Shown one piece after another: positions 18,118 through 27,462 of a stretch of 64,000 nt of DNA (position 1 is its first letter; each line of letters opens with the position of its first letter). Both the position numbers and the translations under genes were made by a program. A model generated the notes under the pieces. That model did no database searches, was not told where the DNA came from, and saw only the letters and a program-made list of their open reading frames with translations. The stretch is from Paenibacillus sp. Soil522 (GTDB lineage Bacteria > Bacillota > Bacilli > Paenibacillales > Paenibacillaceae): NCBI RefSeq assembly GCF_001428245.1, contig NZ_LMRV01000027.1, positions 47,487-111,486 on the forward strand. Reading direction: 5' to 3'.

Positions 18118-19887
18118 ATGGCGCGTTTCGAGAAAATATCCAACCGTTTTGCTTCGAAAATGATTTTGGCTTTCTTATTGATCATTCTGATTCCGACTAC
18201 TTTATCGGGGTTCTCTTTCTATTTGGAATCTTCTGCGCTTGTGAAACGAAATGTCAGAGCATCTACCGTTCAGGTTACGAAACAAACCGCGGATGCGCTG
18301 TCTTCTATTTTCAACGCGGGAAGCGATACTTCCGATTTAATATACAGCGACTTGAAGGTCCAGAAAGCGGCGATGCAGTTCAGCGTAAGTCCGCTCAGCA
18401 AGCAGGCGGAGATGTCGCAATCATTAGAAACGCTGCTTAATAATGTCGTATATTCAAGCTCGTTCGTTAGAGTCGTTCATATTATTAAAGGAGGCGGGAT
18501 CGGCTGGGGGAGCGGCACGTTCTCTATTGCTAAGCTGCGCAAAGTCGATCTGAATCAGCAAAAGTGGGTCGCGGAGGCCAAAAAGCAGGATGGGGGGCTG
18601 GTATGGCAGGCCTTGCGGAAGGATCCCTTCAGCGGTGCCGGGGAAAATACCGATCTTGTGCTGCCGATCAGCCGCACGCTCAAAGATTTTGAGTCGCTTC
18701 GGCAAATCGGATTTCTTGTCGTCAATTTGAACGGCAAGGCCATTATTAATACGATTAATCAGGTTAAGCTTGGACAAACCGGCCGTTATATGGTCGTAAA
18801 CCCCGATGGGCAAATTATGATCGCTGCCGACCTCTCGCGAATCGGACAAACCGTCGTGGATTCTACCTTGCATGAGCTTATCGTGCACAATGACGAGGTT
18901 GAATTCGAATACTTCAATAACGGCGTTCATTACTATGGCGTAAAGCAAAGGCTGAGCAACGGCTGGCTGCTCGTCGGTACGGTGCCTACGGTTGAAATAA
19001 CGGGCGCGCTGGACAAGCTGCATACCCGTATTTTACTGACCTCGGCCTGCTTTGCATTGCTCGCGGTGCTCATTGGCCTTCTGATCGCAAATCGGGTTAC
19101 AAAACCGATCAAGCAATTGACGTTGGAGATGAAACGCGTGCAGCAGGGCGATTTATCCGTGCGGACGGCGCTAACCTCTACGGACGAAATTGGACTGATG
19201 AGCAAGCATTTCAACAAAATGCTGGATGAAATCGAGCAGCTCATGGTGCGGGTGGGGCAGGAGCAGAACGAGAAGCTGGAGGCGGAGGTGCGTGCGGTCA
19301 CGTACCGAATTCATCCGCATTTTCTTTATAATACGCTTAGCACGCTAAGGTGGCTCGTTCGGGCGCGCGAGACGGAGCGTGCGGATCAGGGACTGGCGGC
19401 TCTGACCAGACTGCTTCAAGCGAACATGGGCAAGAACGGACAGATGGTCACGCTTGAGGAAGAGCTCGAAATCATTCAGAAATATATCGTGATACTGGAA
19501 ATGCGGTACGAGCAGAAATATGCTTTGCTCATTGATGTGCAGCCCGGTACGGAGCAGGTGAATATACCAAGGATGCTGCTTCAGCCGCTGGTCGAGAATG
19601 CGGTGTTCCACGGCTTCGTTCCGCTTAACCGCGGAGGTGAAATTACGATTAAGGCTGCGAAGCGCCAGGACGAGCTGCACATTGAAATCAGCGATAACGG
19701 AGCGGGCATGGCACCCGAGAAGCTGCAGACGTTGAATGCCAAGGAAGGCAAGGCGAAGCGGGGAATCGGGCTGCAGCATGTCCACGATTCCTTGAGGCTT
19801 TATTTTGGACCGGGCTCGGGTATGACGGTTACAAGTGAACTGGGGCGCGGCACGCAAATAGATATCGTCATCCGCCTTCAAAGCTGA
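18118..19887 (+). CDS. YesM-type sensor histidine kinase
   Basis: 589 residues. Membrane segments near residues 15-38 and 302-325 flank an extracellular sensor (dCache-like) domain. A HAMP linker follows (to about 375), then the His_kinase domain with the PHFLYNT motif (His401 the likely phospho-acceptor), then an HATPase_c domain with LLQPLVENAVFHG and NGAGM. It should sense an extracellular sugar signal and phosphorylate the response regulator encoded 49 bases downstream. Such pairs sit beside family-1 ABC sugar operons in Bacillus and Paenibacillus; the target here is most likely the dextran / cyclic isomaltooligosaccharide genes. Confidence 0.92.
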   Translation: MARFEKISNRFASKMILAFLLIILIPTTLSGFSFYLESSALVKRNVRASTVQVTKQTADALSSIFNAGSDTSDLIYSDLKVQKAAMQFSVSPLSKQAEMSQSLETLLNNVVYSSSFVRVVHIIKGGGIGWGSGTFSIAKLRKVDLNQQKWVAEAKKQDGGLVWQALRKDPFSGAGENTDLVLPISRTLKDFESLRQIGFLVVNLNGKAIINTINQVKLGQTGRYMVVNPDGQIMIAADLSRIGQTVVDSTLHELIVHNDEVEFEYFNNGVHYYGVKQRLSNGWLLVGTVPTVEITGALDKLHTRILLTSACFALLAVLIGLLIANRVTKPIKQLTLEMKRVQQGDLSVRTALTSTDEIGLMSKHFNKMLDEIEQLMVRVGQEQNEKLEAEVRAVTYRIHPHFLYNTLSTLRWLVRARETERADQGLAALTRLLQANMGKNGQMVTLEEELEIIQKYIVILEMRYEQKYALLIDVQPGTEQVNIPRMLLQPLVENAVFHGFVPLNRGGEITIKAAKRQDELHIEISDNGAGMAPEKLQTLNAKEGKAKRGIGLQHVHDSLRLYFGPGSGMTVTSELGRGTQIDIVIRLQS

Positions 19888-19936
19888 TGCTTCCAAATTC
19901 AGACACGTCTTTCAACAACTTGGAGGAGGGAATAAC

Positions 19937-21484
19937 GTGAACGATAACGTTCTGATCGTGGACGACGAGCCGATCATTCGAAACGGGCTTAAAAGCTTTA
20001 TCGATTGGGAGGAGCACGGGCTTGCTTTAGTGGGGGATTGCGCGAATGGCCTCGAGGCATTGGAGCTGCTGCGCTCCCGTCCCGTTGATATTTTAATAAC
20101 CGATATTAAGATGCCGGTCATGGACGGCCTGGAGCTGACGCGGAATGCGCTGGAGGTTAATCCGCAAATGAAGGTCGTTCTTATCAGCAGTTACGATGAG
20201 TTCGATTACGTTCGCGAGGGGATGAAGCAAGGGGCTGTCGATTACCTGCTCAAGCCGTCGCTGGAAGCGGAGGAGCTTATTGCTGTACTTGACCGCTGTA
20301 AGGATATGCTCCTGGAAAACCGCAGGCAGGCGATGCAGAAGAAGCAGCTCGACGAGCAATTGACGCTGCTGGAGAGAAGGCGATCCGAGCAGGAGATGAA
20401 GCGGCTGCTCGCGTCCGGGCGGTCGGATTTTCGGTTTAGTGATATTTTTGGCCACAAAAATTTATGCTACATTTGCGCTTTGGTCGTATCGGATGGACTA
20501 AATGAATGGCAGGAGCATTATGGGCATTTGCATATCAGCATTATGTATGAGGATATGCAGTCCATCTTTTACGAGCAATTTCAATCCGGCAGCGCGCACA
20601 TTTTAACGGGAGAAGGCCTCTTCCTCATCTATCCCTATGAGCAGGATGCCGAAGGGAAGCTTGAGCGCTTCAAGGCGCAGGTAGCCGCTGAGTTATCCGT
20701 ATCGGTTTCGATCGGCTACTGCATCGAGAAGGAAAGCGGGCTGGTGGAAGCGGGACTGCAAAGAAGCTGGACGGCGGGAGAACGGCGATTTTTTGAAGGG
20801 ACGGGCCGGCTGTTTGCCTGGGAGCTGCCGCCGGATGAGCGCGAAGGTGGGCATGAATACGAGGAAATGAAGATGCACGCGATCGTCGAGCGGCTTCGTT
20901 CCGAGAACAACGCCAAAGCGGTAATCGACAGCTTCGTTTCGAGGTGGGTGAAGGACGGTCCGACGCCGGAGCTTGTGAAGAGAGAGGCTTATGAGCTGCT
21001 CTCCGCCTATGCTTACTTAAACGGGGATTCCAAAACGCTGTCGGATTTCCGGGATCATATTTCGCGCTGCGATACGGTTGTCCAGCTGGAGTCGGCCATC
21101 CGTCATTTGTTCGAGGAGATGGAGCATCCTAATCAGCTCCGCTTGAATGATAAAGGCCATAGCGGACAATTAATCACGAAAGCGATTGAATACATTAAAC
21201 TTCATTACCGGGACGATTTAACGCTGCAGGAAGTAGCGGATACTATTCATGTCAGCAAAAGCTATTTCTCGAATTTGTTCAAAAAACAATCGGGCCAAAA
21301 TTTTATCGATTATTTGATCGACTTGAGGCTGCATGAAGCAAAACGGATGCTCGTTCAAAATGAGTATAAGATTTATGAGGTAGCGGAAAAATCGGGCTTT
21401 AACGACGTAAAATATTTCAGCAAGCTGTTCAAAAAAATGACGCAGATGACTCCTGTCGAGTATCGGGAAAAGCATCAACAATAG
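19937..21484 (+). CDS. YesN-type response regulator, AraC DNA-binding domain
   Basis: 515 residues from a GTG with GGAGGAGGG upstream. Residues 1-120 are a receiver domain with the acidic pair VDDE and the phospho-acceptor Asp56 (LITDIKMP). The last ~100 residues are an AraC-type double helix-turn-helix (LQEVADTIHVSKSYFSNLFK, VAEKSGFNDVKYFSKLFKK). The middle is a variable linker region. It is the partner of the upstream histidine kinase and probable activator of the ABC and GH66 genes. Confidence 0.93.
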   Translation: MNDNVLIVDDEPIIRNGLKSFIDWEEHGLALVGDCANGLEALELLRSRPVDILITDIKMPVMDGLELTRNALEVNPQMKVVLISSYDEFDYVREGMKQGAVDYLLKPSLEAEELIAVLDRCKDMLLENRRQAMQKKQLDEQLTLLERRRSEQEMKRLLASGRSDFRFSDIFGHKNLCYICALVVSDGLNEWQEHYGHLHISIMYEDMQSIFYEQFQSGSAHILTGEGLFLIYPYEQDAEGKLERFKAQVAAELSVSVSIGYCIEKESGLVEAGLQRSWTAGERRFFEGTGRLFAWELPPDEREGGHEYEEMKMHAIVERLRSENNAKAVIDSFVSRWVKDGPTPELVKREAYELLSAYAYLNGDSKTLSDFRDHISRCDTVVQLESAIRHLFEEMEHPNQLRLNDKGHSGQLITKAIEYIKLHYRDDLTLQEVADTIHVSKSYFSNLFKKQSGQNFIDYLIDLRLHEAKRMLVQNEYKIYEVAEKSGFNDVKYFSKLFKKMTQMTPVEYREKHQQ

Positions 21485-21502
21485 TTGATAGAGGAGATAG
21501 AC

Positions 21503-22762
21503 ATGTTTGCCATAAGGCTGATTATGATCGTGTGCTTCCTTGTCGTTGCTGCAGGCTGCGGCCAGCAACCCATCATATCCAGGGAAAGCGAAGTTGAGAA
21601 GATCAACAATACGGAGGACCATGAGATTGAGTTCTGGCATACGTACAGTGACGAAGAGACGCGAATTTTGGAGGACGTGCTCATTCCTGCGTTTGAGGAG
21701 GCGTACCCGGCTATTCATGTCGTGCCTGTTCGTCAAAGCAATAATGCGGAGCTGAAAAATACGCTTATCTCCAAGGCATCTGCCAATAGAGCGCCAGATG
21801 TTGTCCGTATGGACATCGTATGGGTGCCGGAGTTTTCACAGAGCGGGCTCTTGCTCCCACTTAGCGAAAACGGTGATTTTGATGAAATCACCCAAACGCT
21901 GCAGAGCAATACAGGCTCGGCCGGCTATTATGAGGGCGCCTACTATTCGTTACCCGTGAATATGAATACGAAGGTTGCTATATTTAACCGCGCATTGCTG
22001 AAGCAAGCCGGCTTGTCAGAGCCGCCGGCCACTTTTCAGGAGGTCATTGCGCTCGCTAAGAAGGAACGCTACATGATCGGCATGAGCGGGCTGGTGCCAT
22101 GGAGGAGCCTGCCTTATATTTATGCCCTTGGCGGGCGGATGACGGATGAATCGTATACGAGGGCATCCGGCTATCTGGACGGTGAAGCGACTGTAAAAGC
22201 GGTAGAACAGCTCTTATCGTTATATAAGGAGCAGCTGATTGACCGGACGGTCATTAACGGCGGCGGCGATAATTGGGAGGGCGTAAAATCCGGGAAGGTT
22301 TTGGTCACAGACGATGGGCCGTGGTTCTATAGCGTCTTCCAAGGCAATGAACTGAAGAGAGCGGTAAACGCGACGATAGCGGTTCCTTTTCCCCCTGTTT
22401 ACGGTCCGGCTTCCATCTTGGGCGGAGAAGACCTCGTTATTATGAAGGGCTCCAAAAATCCAAAGCAGGCATGGCTGTTTATGAAGTGGATGGTTAATAC
22501 ACAGTCGCAAATCGCGATGTCGCAAACCGGCTTGATCCCGGCCAACCTGAAGGCCAAAGAAATAAAGGTACAGGGCGAGTCGTTTATTCATCCGTTTGCG
22601 GAAGCGCTCAACCATACGTTTTTACGGCCGCCAGTGAAAAACTACAGTCGAATTGACGGTATTTATACGGCGTATATGACCAAAATTTTTCAAGAGGAGC
22701 TTTCGGTTAAACAGGGCTTAACGGAAGCGGCAGCCGAGATTGACCGATTATTGAAGCCGTAG
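21503..22762 (+). CDS. Second sugar-binding lipoprotein, linked to the two-component system
   Basis: 419 residues from ATG 21503 (GAGGAGA upstream). Signal peptide ends VVAAGC (Cys19), so a lipoprotein. It is a clear paralogue of the binding protein at 8481, sharing EFWHTYSDEE, VRMDIVWVPEF, LPVNMNTKVAIFN and DDGPWF. It has no permease of its own and is only 18 bases downstream of the response regulator. It may feed the same transporter or present sugar to the sensor kinase. It is followed by a good terminator. Confidence 0.9.
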   Translation: MFAIRLIMIVCFLVVAAGCGQQPIISRESEVEKINNTEDHEIEFWHTYSDEETRILEDVLIPAFEEAYPAIHVVPVRQSNNAELKNTLISKASANRAPDVVRMDIVWVPEFSQSGLLLPLSENGDFDEITQTLQSNTGSAGYYEGAYYSLPVNMNTKVAIFNRALLKQAGLSEPPATFQEVIALAKKERYMIGMSGLVPWRSLPYIYALGGRMTDESYTRASGYLDGEATVKAVEQLLSLYKEQLIDRTVINGGGDNWEGVKSGKVLVTDDGPWFYSVFQGNELKRAVNATIAVPFPPVYGPASILGGEDLVIMKGSKNPKQAWLFMKWMVNTQSQIAMSQTGLIPANLKAKEIKVQGESFIHPFAEALNHTFLRPPVKNYSRIDGIYTAYMTKIFQEELSVKQGLTEAAAEIDRLLKP

Positions 22763-22815
22763 CCTTCAAAACAGGTGGGGAAAAATAGGCATTCTTAAAA
22801 GTTGATGACACAATA

Positions 22816-22858
22816 AAAAGCCTTGATCGACAGATTGTCCGTTGATCAAGGCTTCTTC
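22816..22858 (+). terminator. Bidirectional terminator
   Basis: GCCTTGATC (22820-22828) pairs with GATCAAGGC (22844-22852), with A and T tracts on both sides. It lies between the convergent binding-lipoprotein and helicase genes and can serve both. Confidence 0.85.
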
Positions 22859-25800
22859 TTATTCAATCATCAGAATCTCACGAATCTCCTGCTCCGATAG
22901 GGAGGACAACGCCTCTTGACCCGGCTGGATCACCTCGTCGATCAGGTTTTTCTTCTTCTGCTGAAGCTCGTACATTTTATCCTCCACCGTGCCCTGCGTG
23001 ACGAGGCGGATGACCTGCACGACGTTTTTCTGTCCGATGCGGTGAGCGCGGTCGGCTGCTTGCTGCTCGACGGCCGGATTCCACCACAGGTCGTAGAGAA
23101 TAACCGTGTCCGCTCCCGTCAGGTTCAGTCCGGTGCCGCCTGCTTTTAACGACAGGAGGAAGAGATCGCGCTCTCCGTTGTTGAATCGGCTGCAGAGGGC
23201 GACGCGCTCAGCGGCTGGTGTTTGTCCGTCCAAGTAGAAATAAGGCAAACCCCGGTAGCCAAGCTCGCGCCCGATCAGACCGAGCATTTCCGTAAATTGC
23301 GAGAAGATGAGAAGCCGCTTGCCCGCACTCTGGCATTCCCCGATTATTTCGAGGAGCTGCTCGAATTTGGCCGCGCTTCCCTCGTAGCCTTCGACGAACA
23401 GCGCAGGGTGGCAGCAGAGCTGGCGCAGCCTCGTTATGCCCGCCAAAATCCGAATCCGGTTTTTTTGGAAGCCCTCCTCGTTCAAATGCTTCACCGTGTC
23501 CTGCTGCAGCTTGGCCAGGAAGCCCACATACAGCTGCTTCTGCTCCGGCAGCAGCTCGGACGCCTGAATCGATTCGATCTTCTCCGGAAGCTCCTGTAGA
23601 ACATCGCTCTTCAGTCTGCGCAGCAGAAACGGACGAACCCGCTTAGCGACGGCTTCTAGGGTGAGCTCGTTAAAGGCTTGCTTGCTCGGGAATAACTCAG
23701 GGAATACGGCGCCAAAAATCGACCAAAGCTCCTCCAGCCTGTTTTCCACTGGGGTTCCGGTCAAAGCGAAGCGATACCCGGCCTCGATAGCTTTGACCGC
23801 TTGCGCGGTCTGGGTCGTATGGTTTTTGAAATATTGCGCTTCGTCCATAATCAGCGTGTGAAAGCGCTGCTTCTTATACTGCGCGATATCTTTGCGCAGC
23901 AGGGGATAGGAGGTAATGATGACATCCGCCTCTAAATCGCCCTTCAGCACGCTGCTGCGTTCCGCTTTGCTTCCGTCTGCGATAACGGCGCGAATTTCGG
24001 GAGCGAATTTTTTGAGCTCATTCAGCCAGTTGTATACGAGTGAAGCCGGGGAGACGATTAAAGCAGGCTGCTCCCGCTTTCGGATTTCGGGCAGTACGGA
24101 GACGATAAATGCGATCCCCTGCACCGTTTTGCCAAGCCCCATATCATCCGCGAGAATACCGCCAAAACGGTAGTGTGCCAGCGTCTTCATCCATTGGTAG
24201 CCATACTTCTGATAATCCCGCAGCACGGGCGCGAGATGATCCGGTACAGGGAAATCCAGATTGTCCGGATTTCGCATATTTTCTAACAGCCGGCGGAACG
24301 ATTTGCCGAGCTTTACGGCGCTGCCGCTCTCATGCGAGTCGATGAGATGCAGGCCGCGAACCGCGGGAATGCGGAATTCAGTCCCGTGGATATCCCCTTT
24401 GCGCAAGCCGACATCATTCAAGAAGCGAATGATCTCTTGAAACTCAGCACCTTCGAGCGGTAATAACGAGCCGTCCGGCAAACGGTGATATTTGCGCTTA
24501 ACCTCAAGCGACTTCAGCAGGCTGCGAATTTCCGATTCCGGTATACCATCCATATTGAACTTGAATTCGAGCCAATCGGTGCGCTCATCCACATTAACCG
24601 TCACCTTTGGCGGCGCATGCTTGGTCACGATCCGCACCTTCACGGCGGAGGTGGCATATACGGCAAGCAGCTTCTCTAGCTGCGGGACGACGTTGTGCAG
24701 AAACTCGAATTCCGAGTCCTCATCCTCCATAAAATAGCCGCCTTCGGTTTTGGCGAAGGGGACCAGCTCCATCAGCTCCAATATGCGCCGCTCCTGCTCC
24801 CCGTCCCGCATCAGGATGCGGTCGGAGCCGCGGTTTTTGCCGCTGCCTTCTAACGGATTGATCATAATGTCGCCGTATTGGAACTCTAGTCCGGCGAGCA
24901 GCCTGTCTCTTACCCGATCGAGATAGAGCTTCGCTTTAAGCTGCGTATGCAGAATGCGGTCGGATATGGTTTCCGCGATGCCGACGCTGCCCAGCTTCAT
25001 CAGGCCGGGAACGACTCTCTCCATGAAAGGCTCCATTTGCTCGGGGGCAATATGAATTTTCGGCTTGCGGGAGGTGTCGACCAGATGCTTCAGCTCCGCA
25101 AGACGTTTGCAGGAATCCGGCTGCAGCTTCAGCAGCTTGCCTTCCGTAATGACCAGCTCGTACTCCTCCATTACGGTCATTTGGCCGAGGCCCTGAATAT
25201 CCAATTGATAGCCGTCGCCCGTCGCTTGATCGAAGGCAAAATGAAGCGGAATCGCTTCGTCGGTCAGCGTAATGCCGGCAAACGTCCGATTGCCGTACAC
25301 AAGCTGAGCCGAGGGAGCCGCGATAAGCAGAGGGAGCAGCGCTCCCCAAGAGAAAGGGGGCACAAGCAGCATGCGGTCACCGCTCGCTGGAGCTTCTTTT
25401 AGAAATGACCGGACCGACGTTTCGCGGATGAGCGCCTCATTGCGATAGATTTGAATGAGCTGCCTGATCACCTCATCGTTGCCTTGCAGGAAGCTGTGAA
25501 TAGCCGGATCATACGTAAAATGCTTCGAAAAAACGAATGCCTCCCGGCGGTCGACCTTCTCAAGAAATTCTCGTATTCGCTGTACGATATAGAGCCGCTT
25601 AGGCCCAACCTTCAGCTCGATGCCGAACATATGCTTCCGGTAGCCGTAGGGGTAGAGCTTGCATGTAATTTCTACATCGAGAGGAGTCCTCGCATCGAAG
25701 AGCGAGCGGCTCGCGCCGGTTCGAAGAGGCCGGCCGCTGAACAATTCCAGCAAGCCGTTAGCAAGCCGGGGATCTGCTGCTTCAAATCCTGCATGCCCGG

Positions 25801-26203
25801 CAAACCGGGGACGTATATGCGCTTCATCTCCCTCGTCATCAACATCCTCATCCCCGTAAGGTCTATCCTCCGGATGAAGGAGGGAGGGATAGACGCGGGC
25901 GGATCTGGCGCTTTCTTGCTGGTGATCAAGGATGTGCAGCAGAGCGGCTGCCACATGCTTGCAGTATTTGTCGTAGGTGCTGAATGCGAGACAGGTGCAT
26001 GCCGCATCGACATCTCCATCAAGATCGATATCGATCGTAACCTCGTAGCGTCTTTTTCCCAGCACGGCCGCCTCATAGCTTGCCGCCTGCGGATTTGAGC
26101 TCGTAATCGTTACTTTTCCCTCTCTATAGTAAGCTTCTCCCCGTTCGTAGAAGGCATCGCCGCACAGTAATTTAATAACCCGCTGGGATAATTGATCGCT
26201 CAT
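22859..26203 (-). CDS. SWIM zinc-finger SNF2-family helicase
   Basis: 1114 residues. A SWIM zinc finger (Cys69, Cys71, Cys81, His83) is followed by a long middle region and then a SNF2 ATPase: DDMGLGKT near residue 685 (Walker A), DEAQ near 786, FALTGTPVENR, and the C-terminal helicase half with FSQFTEML, DRAHRIGQ near the end. Such bacterial HepA/RapA-like Snf2 proteins are DNA translocases; RNA-polymerase recycling or DNA remodelling is the usual proposal. Size and domain order are normal for Paenibacillus and Bacillus. Single gene, divergent from an aldo/keto reductase. Confidence 0.92.
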   Translation of the reverse strand: MSDQLSQRVIKLLCGDAFYERGEAYYREGKVTITSSNPQAASYEAAVLGKRRYEVTIDIDLDGDVDAACTCLAFSTYDKYCKHVAAALLHILDHQQESARSARVYPSLLHPEDRPYGDEDVDDEGDEAHIRPRFAGHAGFEAADPRLANGLLELFSGRPLRTGASRSLFDARTPLDVEITCKLYPYGYRKHMFGIELKVGPKRLYIVQRIREFLEKVDRREAFVFSKHFTYDPAIHSFLQGNDEVIRQLIQIYRNEALIRETSVRSFLKEAPASGDRMLLVPPFSWGALLPLLIAAPSAQLVYGNRTFAGITLTDEAIPLHFAFDQATGDGYQLDIQGLGQMTVMEEYELVITEGKLLKLQPDSCKRLAELKHLVDTSRKPKIHIAPEQMEPFMERVVPGLMKLGSVGIAETISDRILHTQLKAKLYLDRVRDRLLAGLEFQYGDIMINPLEGSGKNRGSDRILMRDGEQERRILELMELVPFAKTEGGYFMEDEDSEFEFLHNVVPQLEKLLAVYATSAVKVRIVTKHAPPKVTVNVDERTDWLEFKFNMDGIPESEIRSLLKSLEVKRKYHRLPDGSLLPLEGAEFQEIIRFLNDVGLRKGDIHGTEFRIPAVRGLHLIDSHESGSAVKLGKSFRRLLENMRNPDNLDFPVPDHLAPVLRDYQKYGYQWMKTLAHYRFGGILADDMGLGKTVQGIAFIVSVLPEIRKREQPALIVSPASLVYNWLNELKKFAPEIRAVIADGSKAERSSVLKGDLEADVIITSYPLLRKDIAQYKKQRFHTLIMDEAQYFKNHTTQTAQAVKAIEAGYRFALTGTPVENRLEELWSIFGAVFPELFPSKQAFNELTLEAVAKRVRPFLLRRLKSDVLQELPEKIESIQASELLPEQKQLYVGFLAKLQQDTVKHLNEEGFQKNRIRILAGITRLRQLCCHPALFVEGYEGSAAKFEQLLEIIGECQSAGKRLLIFSQFTEMLGLIGRELGYRGLPYFYLDGQTPAAERVALCSRFNNGERDLFLLSLKAGGTGLNLTGADTVILYDLWWNPAVEQQAADRAHRIGQKNVVQVIRLVTQGTVEDKMYELQQKKKNLIDEVIQPGQEALSSLSEQEIREILMIE

Positions 26204-26299
26204 CGCCTGATTCCTTTCCGGAAACGGAAACGTTTGTTCCGATTTATCATTTAGCTCTTATCATATCAGAATTTATGAGCCAGGTCATAATCGAAAATA

Positions 26300-26328
26300 C
26301 TGAAATCCCATACAATCAAGTCTATAAT
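26300..26328 (+). promoter_or_regulatory. Sigma-A promoter of the aldo/keto reductase
   Basis: CTGAAA (26300-26305) and a perfect TATAAT (26323-26328) are separated by 17 bases, about 43 bases before the ATG at 26371. A second TATAAT follows at 26347-26352. Confidence 0.55.
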
Positions 26329-26370
26329 GGAGAAAATAGAAAGACTTATAATGGAAAAAAGGAGCTGAGC

Positions 26371-27348
26371 ATGATGCAATTTCGCCGACTTGGCAATAGC
26401 GGACTTAAAGTATCTGTACTTGGACTCGGAACGAACTCATTCGGCAAGCGTGCCGATTATGAGACATCCAAACAAATCATTCATTATGCATTAGACAACG
26501 GAGTCAATTTTATGGATACCGCTAATATTTATGCGGGTACCGAATCGGAGAAAATCATCGGGCAAGTGCTGGAGGGGAACCGCCATAGCGTCCTGCTGGC
26601 GACCAAAGCGGGGTTAGTGAAAGGGGCAGGCGTAAATGAGCGGGGCTCGTCCCGCTATCATTTGCAGACGGAACTGGAAAATAGCCTGAAGCGTCTGAAA
26701 ACCGACTATGTCGACCTGTATCAAATTCATACATTCGATCCGGAGACCCCTCTTGAAGAAACGCTGCGCGCGCTTGAAGATATGGTGCGCTCAGGCAAGG
26801 TGCGCTATATCGGCGCGTCCAATTACTTGGCGTGGGAGCTGATGAAAGCGATAGGCATCAGCGAAAGGCTGGGGCTGAACCGATTCGTTTCCACGCAGGT
26901 GAGCTACTCTCTCGCGGATCGTACGCCTGAGAAGGAGCTTGTCCCGATGTGTCTTGATCAAGGGGTCGGCATCATTCCTTATTTTCCGCTGGCGGGCGGT
27001 ATTTTGTCCGGCAAGTACAGCTCCTCGGATAAGGCGCCGGAAGGCTCCCGGGCGCAAACCGATCCGAATTTCAGCAAATTTTTGGATGACAAAACGATTG
27101 CGCTCGGCGAACAGGCGGGAAAACTCAGCAAAGAGCTTGGGTGTACGCCAAGCGTCCTGTCGCTTGCATGGCTGATGAATAAGCCCGCCGTTTCGACGGT
27201 TATTGTAGGGGCTGCGCGAAGGGATCAGCTTGCGGAAAATATGAAGAGCGTTTCTCTTCAGCTGGATACAGAGGCCCAAAAAAAGCTGGATGCGATGAGC
27301 AGCCCGTTTCGTAACGGCGAGCCTTTCGCCTTTTACCGATTGCCGTAA
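26371..27348 (+). CDS. Aldo/keto reductase
   Basis: 325 residues from ATG 26371, which has AAAGGAG upstream; the longer frame from 26275 has no ribosome site. TIM-barrel NADPH-dependent reductase with the catalytic tetrad visible: Asp49, Tyr54, Lys79 and His120 (DLYQIH). The C-terminal IVGAARRDQLAENM is the cofactor-binding segment. Close to the YghZ / potassium-channel-beta-like subfamily; the substrate (aldehyde, ketone or sugar) cannot be assigned. Convergent with the ATP-grasp genes. Confidence 0.92.
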   Translation: MMQFRRLGNSGLKVSVLGLGTNSFGKRADYETSKQIIHYALDNGVNFMDTANIYAGTESEKIIGQVLEGNRHSVLLATKAGLVKGAGVNERGSSRYHLQTELENSLKRLKTDYVDLYQIHTFDPETPLEETLRALEDMVRSGKVRYIGASNYLAWELMKAIGISERLGLNRFVSTQVSYSLADRTPEKELVPMCLDQGVGIIPYFPLAGGILSGKYSSSDKAPEGSRAQTDPNFSKFLDDKTIALGEQAGKLSKELGCTPSVLSLAWLMNKPAVSTVIVGAARRDQLAENMKSVSLQLDTEAQKKLDAMSSPFRNGEPFAFYRLP

Positions 27349-27462
27349 GCATCAGTGGATCTCATCAATTGCGGGCGGCTCCCGCCTACGCCCGGCCAAG
27401 ATGAGCGCCATCATGCATGGACGTTCATCTTGAATGGAGCTGCCGGGCTTCATGGCGGACAA

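Noticed and set aside
24947..26098. Long plus-strand frames (151 and 215 residues) opposite the SNF2 helicase.
   Set aside because: Shadow frames of a clearly recognised gene, with no start signals or motifs.
26220..26240. GGAAACGTTTGTTCC-like sequence upstream of the helicase considered as a cre box.
   Set aside because: It fails the conserved TG and CA positions of the CcpA box.
27349..27462. GC-rich inverted stretches between the aldo/keto reductase and ATP-grasp genes considered as a terminator.
   Set aside because: Pairing is imperfect and there is no T run on either strand.
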